The translations under genes and the position numbers were made by a program. The notes under the pieces are model-generated. The model searched no databases, had not been told where the DNA came from, and was given only the letters and a program-made list of their open reading frames with translations. Of a DNA stretch of 64,000 bases, positions 52,601 to 60,771 are shown piece after piece. The stretch spans positions 868,001 through 932,000 of the forward strand of contig NZ_SNUS01000001.1 of assembly GCF_012027635.1 (NCBI RefSeq), in the 5' to 3' direction. Source of the stretch: Thermococcus sp. 21S9. Lineage in GTDB: Archaea > Methanobacteriota_B > Thermococci > Thermococcales > Thermococcaceae. Positions within the stretch are counted from its first letter, which is position 1, and the number at the start of each line of letters is the position of its first letter.

Positions 52601-55600
52601 AGAGGCGAGGCTTCATAATAAACTCAACCGTTCTCGTTCTTCTCATACCCTTACTCCTGCTTCTCGCCACCTACAGCAACGTTACCTCATACGTTCTTCA
52701 GGCTCAATCACAGGCGACCCGTTTGAAAACGACGCAGGACGTTGTATCGTACCTTCAACTCGACCTCCAGAACGTCATGAGGCTCTCGATTAAGAGGGCC
52801 CTCGTCCTCAGCATAGCCTTCGTGACCTCCGTGCAACCCCTTGACAACGCCCAGCTCGCCCTCGAGGACCTCGTCAAGTACGGGGCGTATCCCCAGATAA
52901 CCTCGGCCGGCGCGGACTGGGCGTCCCGGGAGAGGCAGTTCATGGGAAACGCCACTCTACTCGACTGGCTGAACAACATGAGGGACTACCTCGCCACGAT
53001 GGGGTACAGGATGGTCACTCCCCCATCCCAGGTGCTGGACAGCATAAACCTGACAATCGCCCCCCTTGACTCCTTCCACATAGTTGCGAACGTCACTATT
53101 CCCCACATCGTCATCGAGGACTCCTCTGGCAAGATAGTCTACAACTCGAGCATTCCCCCAACTGGCTCGCTCTACGTCGTCGTGCCAATCACTAACCTTG
53201 AGGACCCCCTTGTTTCGTACCTCACCAGGGGCAGGCTCTCCAGGGTCATAAACCCCTGCCAGTTCGCGTACCCAAACATAACCCCTCCCTACTACCTCCT
53301 CACGGGGTACGGTGACCCGGAGACGATGCCCCTCAAGTTCGCCGCACCCTTCGCGCCCACGATAGCCTCAGATAAAATCTACTACGGCGACACATATCCG
53401 GGAGACGGCGCCCTTGCTTATGTTCTCAAGGACCAGCCCACGACCACCCCAAGCTCGGCCTTCGTCTTTGATACCCGCGTAAACGGCTCACTCGTGTCTC
53501 CGTCGGATGTTCTTAAGGATGGCAACATGGGTGTTATGGTCTTCTCCGGAACCGTTGGAGCGGGCACTACATGGTGTGACGACAACTATGCCATGAAGAC
53601 CGATTTCACCCTGTCAGGCGTCTCCGATGGTCAGGTAGTCCTGCTGAAGTTCAACCCTGCTACGGTTCCGTTTTCCCAGATACGGCACAACGGCTCCTAC
53701 GCCGATTTGAGGATATACACCTCAAGCTGTGTTCCCGCCCGCTACTGGATTGAAAAATGGGACTCGAACGAGGTCTTGATTTGGCTCAACGTCACCGGAA
53801 CATCTTATTCAATCTACTACTCCTCCGACACCGGCGCTCCCCTGAGCAGGGGATACCTCAACAACGTCTTTGGCAACAACTACGTTGAGAACGTTACCCT
53901 TTCCCCCGGCCAGTCTCTCTTCCTCTTCAACACTACTTCCCCTGTCTTCATCCGCTACAACGCCTCAGCATCAGCCAACGCAGACTTCGGGGGAGGTGTC
54001 TCCCTGAACGTCTCGGCCCGGATTCCCGCTAACGTCCTCAACGTGTCCCTTGATTACCCATCGAGCGTTTCCGACGTCCAGGTGCCTGTGTACCTCAACT
54101 CAACCTGGGCTTCGCTGATTCCCCACTCCGGCAACGAGGCAAGGATTGAGGTTTACTCCGACCCAAGCCTAACGACCGCCCTGCCCTTCTGGATTGAGTA
54201 CTGGAACAACAATGGCGCCCTCATATGGGTGAGGACGAGCGTCCCAGGTAACGTTTACATCCGCTTCGGCGATGACCTTCCCCTAACCCAGGGCAACGGA
54301 AGTCAGGTCTTCGAGTTCTTCGACGACTTCTCATATCTGACGGCTGGACTGCCCGGCTCGACCATAGCGAGCCTGCTGGAGAGCCACGGTTGGAACGTCG
54401 GGGGCGACACAGATTATCTGACCTCCGGAAACGGGGTCCTTGATGTCAGCGGGGACTCGAGCTGGTACTATCCTGAGGTGTGGCTGTGGACGCAGAAGAG
54501 GTTCCCCTATTACACCTACGTCGTGGGAATGGGTGTTAAGCTAAACGGGGAGCCTTTCCTCGGGTGGTACATCACGAGCACCGACATCGGATTGATTGAG
54601 CATATCTATTACTCCAGCTTCTACAACGGCTACTATGGACACCTCTACACCTTTGACTTCGACCAGGGTGACGAGCTGTCCTATTACGGAACCGGTGGTG
54701 AGTACCTGTACAACGCCTGGACCCACCTTGAGATTGCCATCGACTGGACATCAACGGGTGGAGTGTACTTCGAGACCTACCAGAACCAGACGGGTCCGTT
54801 CACTGGAACCTGGGGTGGCGATACAGTGAGCGTCAGCTACTACTCGACCTTCTACCCCTACAGCAACACCGCCATAGGCCTTGGACAGTTCTACGGTGGC
54901 CCCACTGAGTACGACTTCGTCTACGTGAGGAAGTACCTCGACCTCAGTGCCCTTGACGAGAACGTTAGCAGGGTGTACACCGAGAAGTCCACCTCTTTCC
55001 AGCTCGTCGACAACTGGACCACCTCCGGAAGGCTCTTCATACTCCAGGACTGGAACACAACCCTCGCGAGTTATCCGGCAGGAACCTGGCCGATTGACGT
55101 TCCCAACCGCTACGAGGTCGATGTGGTTCCGTACACCAACCTGTTCCTCAACTACACCCACGAGCCCAACTCCGCAGTGTCCCAGAACTCGAACTCAATA
55201 GTCAACGTTTCAGTTGCCGGCAACATTAGCGTTTACCTGACCGTGAACAACAGCGCAGGAAACTCCGCCCACTTTTCCTGGGTCTTCTGGGCACCGTATC
55301 CGTACAGTGTGCTCTCTCCTGTGCTTGGGGCTCCCCAGCAGAGGCCACCCGCGGGCAACTACGTGAGTGCAAGGGTCTTCGACATTCAGCCCTTCATAAG
55401 TTGCATCCTCGACGACAGGTACTTCGGCGTTGCCGGGGCACCGTCTTTCTTTGAGCGCCTTGAGGGCGGAAGCTCTGTTCACAGGGCCCATTACGTCGCC
55501 CTTGCCCAGGCCATGCAGAAGGCCGTTTACGGAAGCGTTAAGTACCCCATCGGCCTGGTGAGTTTCATACTCCCCAAGAACCTCCCTGCAAACCTGAACT

Positions 55601-55821
55601 TCCTCGTTCGCGAGCAACCTGCCGTGGACTACATCTACCTCGACTACGCCGATTACCCCGGCGACGACCCCAGCGCCATGCAGGTCCTTGGAATATCAGC
55701 CACTGGCGGAATATCAACGACTCCCGTCCTGGACCAGAACTTTTACCTTACCCCGACCACAGCAAGCCTCATATTCGGCCCGTACGCCAACGACCTGCTC
55801 GTTCCAATAGGCTCAGGGTGA
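52597..55821 (+). CDS. Giant pilin-like adhesin with DUF2341-like domains
   Basis: 1074-aa protein starting MKRRGFIINSTVLVLLIPLLLLLATYS, a pilin-type leader and helix. Two units resembling DUF2341, a domain of secreted sugar-binding or adhesive proteins, are visible near residues 345-430 (LRIYTSSCVPARYWIEKWDSNEVLIWLNV) and 480-570 (VPVYLNSTWASLIP, then IEVYSDPSLTTALPFWIEYW and NVYIRFGDD). A lectin-like jelly-roll stretch follows (FEFFDDFSYL onward). As the largest and last pilin-like gene it is the best candidate for the fibre tip. The ATG overlaps the upstream stop. Function inferred. Confidence 0.75.
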   Translation: MKRRGFIINSTVLVLLIPLLLLLATYSNVTSYVLQAQSQATRLKTTQDVVSYLQLDLQNVMRLSIKRALVLSIAFVTSVQPLDNAQLALEDLVKYGAYPQITSAGADWASRERQFMGNATLLDWLNNMRDYLATMGYRMVTPPSQVLDSINLTIAPLDSFHIVANVTIPHIVIEDSSGKIVYNSSIPPTGSLYVVVPITNLEDPLVSYLTRGRLSRVINPCQFAYPNITPPYYLLTGYGDPETMPLKFAAPFAPTIASDKIYYGDTYPGDGALAYVLKDQPTTTPSSAFVFDTRVNGSLVSPSDVLKDGNMGVMVFSGTVGAGTTWCDDNYAMKTDFTLSGVSDGQVVLLKFNPATVPFSQIRHNGSYADLRIYTSSCVPARYWIEKWDSNEVLIWLNVTGTSYSIYYSSDTGAPLSRGYLNNVFGNNYVENVTLSPGQSLFLFNTTSPVFIRYNASASANADFGGGVSLNVSARIPANVLNVSLDYPSSVSDVQVPVYLNSTWASLIPHSGNEARIEVYSDPSLTTALPFWIEYWNNNGALIWVRTSVPGNVYIRFGDDLPLTQGNGSQVFEFFDDFSYLTAGLPGSTIASLLESHGWNVGGDTDYLTSGNGVLDVSGDSSWYYPEVWLWTQKRFPYYTYVVGMGVKLNGEPFLGWYITSTDIGLIEHIYYSSFYNGYYGHLYTFDFDQGDELSYYGTGGEYLYNAWTHLEIAIDWTSTGGVYFETYQNQTGPFTGTWGGDTVSVSYYSTFYPYSNTAIGLGQFYGGPTEYDFVYVRKYLDLSALDENVSRVYTEKSTSFQLVDNWTTSGRLFILQDWNTTLASYPAGTWPIDVPNRYEVDVVPYTNLFLNYTHEPNSAVSQNSNSIVNVSVAGNISVYLTVNNSAGNSAHFSWVFWAPYPYSVLSPVLGAPQQRPPAGNYVSARVFDIQPFISCILDDRYFGVAGAPSFFERLEGGSSVHRAHYVALAQAMQKAVYGSVKYPIGLVSFILPKNLPANLNFLVREQPAVDYIYLDYADYPGDDPSAMQVLGISATGGISTTPVLDQNFYLTPTTASLIFGPYANDLLVPIGSG

Positions 55822-55826
55822 TGTAA

Positions 55827-56570
55827 ATGGCAGTGGACGAGTTCCTTTACTCAATCGGTGAGGGGGTAGAGCGCATCGCCTCCGCCTTCAGGTCTTTCAT
55901 TTTCCCTGAACCTGCTGAGAACCCGCCTCGTTTTGGCTTCACGCGGAGGCTCGTTAAATCCAGGGTCACGCTCCACGAGCTCTTCAGCCTTCACCTCCAG
56001 CTCTGCTTCCTGCTCTACCTGGCCCTGAACTTTGTGGTGGTGTTCCTGGTGAGTAGCCCCCTGTGGGTGCTCGTCCTGGCGGTTCCCTACTTCCTGTACC
56101 TCCGCTACCTTTTCAACCGCTACGGTCACTTTCTCCTCGAGGAAAAACCCTATCGGGTCTTCTACACAGTAATCTCGGCACTCTCTTTCCTTGCGTTCTT
56201 TGGCTACTCCCTCGTCAGGCTATACGCCGGCGGAGTTCTCTACGTTTACGCCTACGTGATGGGGATAGCCGTCCTCGTCCTGCTCTTCCGCTGGTACTTC
56301 AAGAGAACCTTCGGCAGAGACTACACGTACGGCGTCGTCGAGGAACTCAAAGGCGACCTCGTCAGGGTCTTCGTACACGATGACCTCTCCGCCAATGTCA
56401 AGCCCGGCCTTTACTGGCTTCCGGCGGTTCCCGACGCCGAGCCCGGAAGGGTCGTTAAGGTTCTCGTGGAGGACAGGGCTTTCCGGAGCGCCAAGCCCGT
56501 GAGGATAATAGAGGTTTACCTCTCTCAGTCCTCCCAGAGCTCCACCGAGCCGAAGAACGCAACGGAGTGA
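55827..56570 (+). CDS. DUF2101-like membrane protein
   Basis: 247-aa protein with an amphipathic N-terminus (MAVDEFLYSIGEGVERIASAF) and four helices (LQLCFLLYLALNFVVVFLV, PLWVLVLAVPYFLYLRYL, VISALSFLAFFGYSLVRLY and YVYAYVMGIAVLVLLFRWY). A soluble domain, FGRDYTYGVVEELKGDLVRVFVHDDL, follows. The pattern matches archaeal DUF2101. It starts five bases after the giant adhesin and is probably last of that operon, so it may help assembly or anchoring. Confidence 0.78.
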   Translation: MAVDEFLYSIGEGVERIASAFRSFIFPEPAENPPRFGFTRRLVKSRVTLHELFSLHLQLCFLLYLALNFVVVFLVSSPLWVLVLAVPYFLYLRYLFNRYGHFLLEEKPYRVFYTVISALSFLAFFGYSLVRLYAGGVLYVYAYVMGIAVLVLLFRWYFKRTFGRDYTYGVVEELKGDLVRVFVHDDLSANVKPGLYWLPAVPDAEPGRVVKVLVEDRAFRSAKPVRIIEVYLSQSSQSSTEPKNATE

Positions 56571-56800
56571 AGGACGAGCAGATAAATGGAATGGTGGGGT
56601 TCCACCAGGTTGGTCTTGGCGAATCCCTCCCCACTTTTCTCCACGACCAGCGGTTCCACAAGGGGGTGCCCGGGGTCGATTGTCAGGGACTCCTTCGTGG
56701 TCTGCACGTGGTAACCTATTCCTTCTGCAACCCTCTCAACGAAATCCCGGAACCTTTCCCACTTGTCGACCCTGGTTCGGTAGTAAACCGTGTGCCCCAC
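56525..56800 (-). CDS. Conserved archaeal hypothetical protein (91 aa)
   Basis: Small soluble protein MGHTVYYRTRVDKWERFRDFVERVAEGIGY with a beta-alpha start and TIDPGHPLVEPLVVEKSGEGFAKTNLVEPHHSIYLLVLHSV in the second half. The MGHTVYY start recurs in other archaeal hypotheticals of this size. The 3' end overlaps the convergent DUF2101 gene by 46 bases. TGATAGCG precedes the ATG with only weak ribosome-binding character. Function unknown. Confidence 0.72.
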   Translation of the reverse strand: MGHTVYYRTRVDKWERFRDFVERVAEGIGYHVQTTKESLTIDPGHPLVEPLVVEKSGEGFAKTNLVEPHHSIYLLVLHSVAFFGSVELWED

Positions 56801-56915
56801 GCTATCACCAATGGAGGTAATGCTAAAACCTTAAAAAGTTTTTCTTAATGCAACTTTAGCTCGTAACAACCCCTAAGTTTTTAAAGGCAGGTACTCGTGC
56901 TCGGGTGGTGGTGCC

Positions 56916-57566
56916 ATGATAGACCTTCTCGAACTCTTCAAGTACCTCCTGATTCTCTACGGTGGCCTGTTTGCGATAACAAACCCGGTTGGAGCTGTCC
57001 CAGTGTTTCTTAGCGTTACCCACGACCTCAGCCTCCGCGAGAGACGCGAGATAGCGACGAAAACAGCCCTAACGGTCGTGATAACGCTCGTCGTCTTTGC
57101 CCTCATCGGCCAGTGGATTTTTCGGTTCTTCGGCTCGAGCGTTGACGCTTTCGCGATAGCCGGTGGAATCCTCCTCTTCAGGATGGCGATGGACATGCTC
57201 TCGGGCAGACTCTCGTCGGTCAAGATAAGCAGGGAGGAGACGGAGGAGTTTGATGATGAGGTGGTTACTCTTGAAGAAGTCGCCATAATACCCCTCGCGA
57301 TTCCACTGATTTCCGGGCCCGGTGCCATAACGACAGTGATGCTCTACATGGCGAAGGCGGGGAGCGTCGCCGAGAGGGCGGTTGTCCTGCTCACGATAGT
57401 TCTCATCGGCGTTACCGTCTGGCTCGTCCTCTGCTCGGCGAACGTGATTAAGGCCCGCCTCGGAAGGGTCGGCATAAAGGTCATGACGAGAATGATGGGT
57501 CTAATTCTGACGTCGATGGCAGTTCAGATGATTATAAACGGCATTAAGGGGGCCTTTGGCCTCTGA
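56916..57566 (+). CDS. MarC/SnatA-family membrane transporter
   Basis: 216-aa six-helix membrane protein. Family blocks are YGGLFAITNPVGAVPVFLSVTHDLSLRER, FRFFGSSVDAFAIAGGILLFRMAMDML and EVAIIPLAIPLISGPGAITTVML. The Thermococcus KS-1 member SnatA carries small neutral amino acids such as alanine and glycine, so a similar job is likely here. GGTGGTG lies before ATG 56916. Single gene. Confidence 0.93.
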   Translation: MIDLLELFKYLLILYGGLFAITNPVGAVPVFLSVTHDLSLRERREIATKTALTVVITLVVFALIGQWIFRFFGSSVDAFAIAGGILLFRMAMDMLSGRLSSVKISREETEEFDDEVVTLEEVAIIPLAIPLISGPGAITTVMLYMAKAGSVAERAVVLLTIVLIGVTVWLVLCSANVIKARLGRVGIKVMTRMMGLILTSMAVQMIINGIKGAFGL

Positions 57567-57617
57567 TTTTTCCAAAACCCTTAAATCGTCCGGGTTGAAC
57601 CTTTACCGGTGTTGAAA

Positions 57618-57896
57618 ATGCGCGGAGACCTGATAAGGATTCTGAGCGCCGTTGAGGAGAAGGCGAACGAGCTGAAGCTTGAGGGCTTCGAGCCCGATGT
57701 GGTTCTCGTCGGCGGTGAAGCCTACGAGTTCATAAAGGCCCAGGTGAACGAGGAGTTCGGTGGCGACGAGGAGGTTCTTGAGCTCTCTGGTCTGCCTGTG
57801 AGGATAGTCGACGAACTCGGTAAGGACGCGGTGGTAATAGACAGCAAGGCCCTCGGCTACGCTCCCTCTGCCAAGCGTTTCACCGTCGTGAAGTGA
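57618..57896 (+). CDS. DUF1884-family protein
   Basis: 92-aa protein MRGDLIRILSAVEEKANELKLEGFEPDVVLVGGEAYEFIKAQV with ELSGLPVRIVDELGKDAVVIDSKALGYAPSAKRFTVVK, matching the Thermococcales-specific DUF1884 family, which forms small alpha/beta domains of unknown role. ATG 57618 has CCGGTGTTG upstream. Its last 17 bases overlap the end of the convergent CitG-like gene. Confidence 0.83.
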   Translation: MRGDLIRILSAVEEKANELKLEGFEPDVVLVGGEAYEFIKAQVNEEFGGDEEVLELSGLPVRIVDELGKDAVVIDSKALGYAPSAKRFTVVK

Positions 57897-58803
57897 CCAG
57901 CCAGGCCCTTCCGTTTCTCATTTCGACCCTTACTCCGGCCAGAAACAGCAGGCCCAGCGAGACTGCCATAACGTCCGCCAGACTGCCCGGGTTCCTTAAG
58001 TCACCCTTCTCGCGCATGAACGCGTCGAACTCCTCAAGGCTCAGCTTTCCCTCCACGACGTCTCTCGCCTTTTCCCTGACGAGCTCTGCCTCGTCCCTTC
58101 CGGCCTTGCGCAGGATTAGCGTGTCAAGGTTTTCCGCGAGGAGCTCGATGAACACCCCAACGACGGTCTCCTCCAGTGGGCCGGGGATTCTTTCTGCGAG
58201 CCTCTCGAAGGTCTCGTAGGTGAGCCGGTAACCCTCAATCCACTCGCGGAAAACGAGCTCCCTGCCCCTGCTAATCTCGGCAATCCCCGAGAGGTTTATC
58301 CTGTCCCTGAAGAGCTCCTCGAAGGCCTTCTCCGAGTAGACGTCGTACTTTACTCCACTCGGGAGCCCCTTGGGGTTCGCGATTCTTATCGCCCGGTAGA
58401 GCTCCATCGTGTCCCTCACCGTTGACTCCTCGAGGAGTAGCTTCGCCTTCTCGCCACCCTCGCGTATCTTCCTCGTCATAGAGAGCCCCATCAGGAGCGG
58501 AATCGAGAGGACTATCACCCCAAAGTTCGGGTTGGCATCTTGTACCCTTTTGCTCGCCTCAACGCTCCGCCTTATGAGCTCTCCTATTCCAGCCTCGTTC
58601 GGCCTGAGAAGGCCGGAGCGGATTGACTCGGCCCTCTTTATGGCTTCATGGTAGACCCCTGTCAAGGCAGGATACGCAACGAGAAAGTTGTAGATGCTCA
58701 AATCCTCGAAGTCCCTTCTCCTGCTCACGTTCCCTGGTTTTGGGACGGTCGCCTCCACGAGTGGGCCTGTGAGAAAAGCCCTGATGAGTTCCCACCGGTT
58801 CAT
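57880..58803 (-). CDS. CitG-like triphosphoribosyl-dephospho-CoA synthase family protein
   Basis: 307-aa protein of the CitG/MdcB family, which in bacteria makes the prosthetic-group precursor of citrate lyase. The family signature is VEATVPKPGNVSRRRDFEDLSIYNFL near the N-terminus, with NPNFGVIVLSIPLLMGL (the TN-NLG-like block) and a late GSLADVMAVSLGLLFLAGV. Citrate lyase is not expected in Thermococcales, so archaeal members probably serve another step; a role in methanopterin-like or CoA-related metabolism cannot be read here. GGTGGAAGA precedes the ATG. Confidence 0.85.
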   Translation of the reverse strand: MNRWELIRAFLTGPLVEATVPKPGNVSRRRDFEDLSIYNFLVAYPALTGVYHEAIKRAESIRSGLLRPNEAGIGELIRRSVEASKRVQDANPNFGVIVLSIPLLMGLSMTRKIREGGEKAKLLLEESTVRDTMELYRAIRIANPKGLPSGVKYDVYSEKAFEELFRDRINLSGIAEISRGRELVFREWIEGYRLTYETFERLAERIPGPLEETVVGVFIELLAENLDTLILRKAGRDEAELVREKARDVVEGKLSLEEFDAFMREKGDLRNPGSLADVMAVSLGLLFLAGVRVEMRNGRAWLVTSRR

Positions 58804-58842
58804 TCTTCCACCACTGGAAGAAGGGAGGGGGACCTTAAAAAG

Positions 58843-59562
58843 TCAGCCCCCGACCTCGACGTTTCCCACCACGTCGTTCACGGAGACCTCAACCGACCCG
58901 TTTCCGGTGGCGTCGTTGATGACGTTGCCCATAACGTTCCTCGCCTTGAGCACCGCGCCCTTCCCCGATGGGACCGCAACGACCACGTTTCCAACCACGT
59001 CGCTGACGGTGACACTATCCCTCGCGTTGATGTAGACGTTTCCCACGATGTTCGAAACGCTGTAGTCCGCCCACGCGCGCCCCTTAACCGTCCCAACGAT
59101 GTTGGAGAGCTCCACGTTCGTCGCGTTCACGCCAACGTAAACGGTCCCAACGACGTTCTCAACCTTCACGTAATCGAGCTTCTCAGGAACCTCGACGATT
59201 ACCGTTCCGTTCCTGTAATCGTCGCAGAGGGTTCCGCCACCGAAATAGCCGTGCTTTGAGGGGCAGTAGACGGTTAGGACGTCGTTTTGAAGGCTCGCCC
59301 TGACGGGGAGGTTGCTCCTGACGACAGCTCCGCTCACGTTGGCCGGGACAATCGAGACGTCGCCGTTGACGTTTACGACCTTCAGGCTCGAGATAGAGGA
59401 GTTGAGAGTATCGATAGTTACCACCCTGCCGGCCGTCTTCTTGGGTTCTGAGCCGTTTATCGCTATCTTTCCGCTCACGGCCAGCACCGTCACAGTACCT
59501 GCAACCAGAAGGACGAGCAGGAAAATGCCGAGCGCGAGGCCGTGAATGCCACCCTTTCTCAT
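58843..59562 (-). CDS. Membrane-anchored DUF4097-like beta-repeat protein
   Basis: 239-aa protein with one N-terminal helix (ALGIFLLVLLVAGTVTVLAVSG) and an external right-handed-helix-like region. Short units repeat six times with a VxGNV/VGTV turn: NVVGTVYV, NIVGTVKG, NIVGNVYI, DVVGNVVV, NVMGNVIN and DVVGNVEV, spaced about 18-24 residues. A cysteine pair (VYCPSK and TLCDDY) lies before the repeats. This is the design of DUF4097/DUF2807-type adhesin-like domains. ATG 59562 follows GGGTGAG; an ATG at 59574 lacks one. Single gene. Confidence 0.78.
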   Translation of the reverse strand: MRKGGIHGLALGIFLLVLLVAGTVTVLAVSGKIAINGSEPKKTAGRVVTIDTLNSSISSLKVVNVNGDVSIVPANVSGAVVRSNLPVRASLQNDVLTVYCPSKHGYFGGGTLCDDYRNGTVIVEVPEKLDYVKVENVVGTVYVGVNATNVELSNIVGTVKGRAWADYSVSNIVGNVYINARDSVTVSDVVGNVVVAVPSGKGAVLKARNVMGNVINDATGNGSVEVSVNDVVGNVEVGG

Positions 59563-59629
59563 GGACTCACCCATGAGAATAATCTCATATTTCCGTATAA
59601 GCTTTACGCAAAAACGGGGAAAGAAGGGT

Positions 59630-60130
59630 TCAGCGGAGCAGTTTGACGAACTCCCTCATCCAGGCGTACAAATCCCCGGGGTGCCTTGAGCTGACCCAGT
59701 TGCCGTCGACGACAACCGGCTCGTTCACCCACTCGGCACCGGCGTTGATGACGTCATCCCTTATGGTTATCGTGCTCGTTCCCTTCCTGCCCTTGAGGAC
59801 CTTTGCCGAGATTAGTATCTGTGGCCCGTGGCAGATGCTCGCGACCGGCTTTCCGTCCTCGAACATCTTCTTCGTTATCGCCACGGCCTTCTCGTTGAGC
59901 CTCACCCTCTCAGGCGCCTTTCCGCCCGGAAGGACGAGGGCGTCGAATTCATCGGGGTCAACCTCGTCAAAGGCCAGCTGAACCTCAACGGTGTAGCCGT
60001 GTTTTCCGGTAATCTTTCCGCGCTCGAAGCTCGCTATGTAGACCTCGTGGCCCTCCTCCTTGAGCCTGTGGAGCGGGTAAATCAGCTCAACGTCCTCAAA
60101 ATCGTTGGCGCTGAGGAACAGAACCTTCAC
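59630..60130 (-). CDS. pfpI: PfpI/DJ-1 family intracellular protease/deglycase
   Basis: 166-aa enzyme of the PfpI (PH1704) group, forming hexamers with protease or glyoxalase/deglycase activity in the cytoplasm. The nucleophile elbow Cys is in ASICHGPQILISA, the supporting Glu in ANDFEDVELIYPLHRL, and LVLPGGKAPERVRL is conserved. The GTG at 60130 (mature start MKVLFLSAND) with GGTGATTG upstream is preferred over the GTG at 60139. It sits next to an Lrp-type regulator but with its own promoter gap. Confidence 0.94.
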   Translation of the reverse strand: MKVLFLSANDFEDVELIYPLHRLKEEGHEVYIASFERGKITGKHGYTVEVQLAFDEVDPDEFDALVLPGGKAPERVRLNEKAVAITKKMFEDGKPVASICHGPQILISAKVLKGRKGTSTITIRDDVINAGAEWVNEPVVVDGNWVSSRHPGDLYAWMREFVKLLR

Positions 60131-60200
60131 TTCAATCACCCCCTTAACGTTCAGAAGAATATATGGGTGACCGCTTATAACCCTAACTGGACAAAAATGG

Positions 60201-60656
60201 TTAGAGCGGGAGCTCGGTGGTTTCCTTGTGGGTCTTGAGGACGACCATCGTGTGGGTTGATTCTACCCCGTCGACCTCTCCAATCTTGTCGAGGAACTCG
60301 TTGAGCTCCTCACTGCTCCTCGTTCTGATTTTGACGAGCATGTCGTAGTCCCCGGTCGTCTCGTAGACCTCGCATATCTGGGGGTACTTCTTGAGCTCGT
60401 CCGCGACGTGACCGTACATCCCGGCGCGGGCCTTTATGAGAATGAAGGCGAGAATCTTGAAGCCCAGTGAGTCCGGGTCGAGAATGACCGTGAACTTCTT
60501 TATTATTCCCCTATCCTTCAGCTTCTTTATGCGTTCGTATATGGTTGATTCCGCCAGTCCAACTTCCTTAGAAATCTCACGAAGGGGCGTTCTGCTGTTC
60601 CGCTGGAGTATCGTGAGTATTTTTCTATCAACCTCATCCAGACCGCTCCTCGTCAT
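60201..60656 (-). CDS. Lrp/AsnC-family regulator, FL11-like
   Basis: 151-aa feast/famine regulator. The N-terminal HTH is LDEVDRKILTILQRNSRTPLREISKEVGLAESTIYERIKKL, joined by a hinge to the RAM ligand domain (KILAFILIKARAGMYGHVADELKKYPQICEVYETTGDYDMLVKIRT). The C-terminal THTMVVLKTHKETTELPL closely matches FL11 of Pyrococcus OT3, which senses lysine and switches between dimers and octamers. ATG 60656 is chosen because GGTGGTGAGA precedes it; the open frame extends much further upstream without homology. Divergent from drg. Confidence 0.93.
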   Translation of the reverse strand: MTRSGLDEVDRKILTILQRNSRTPLREISKEVGLAESTIYERIKKLKDRGIIKKFTVILDPDSLGFKILAFILIKARAGMYGHVADELKKYPQICEVYETTGDYDMLVKIRTRSSEELNEFLDKIGEVDGVESTHTMVVLKTHKETTELPL

Positions 60657-60771
60657 TCTCACCACCGTCATGGAAAATTTTCGGCAATCCTTATAAATTT
60701 GCCGATTCTCGATAACCATACGTTTATAAAACGCCGTTCGTCTTTTAGTTCCGGGCCGGGGGTGAGCAGGA

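Noticed and set aside
53597-55900. Separate short frames inside the giant adhesin gene
   Set aside because: Several frames of 60-136 codons are shadows of one continuous 1074-codon gene.
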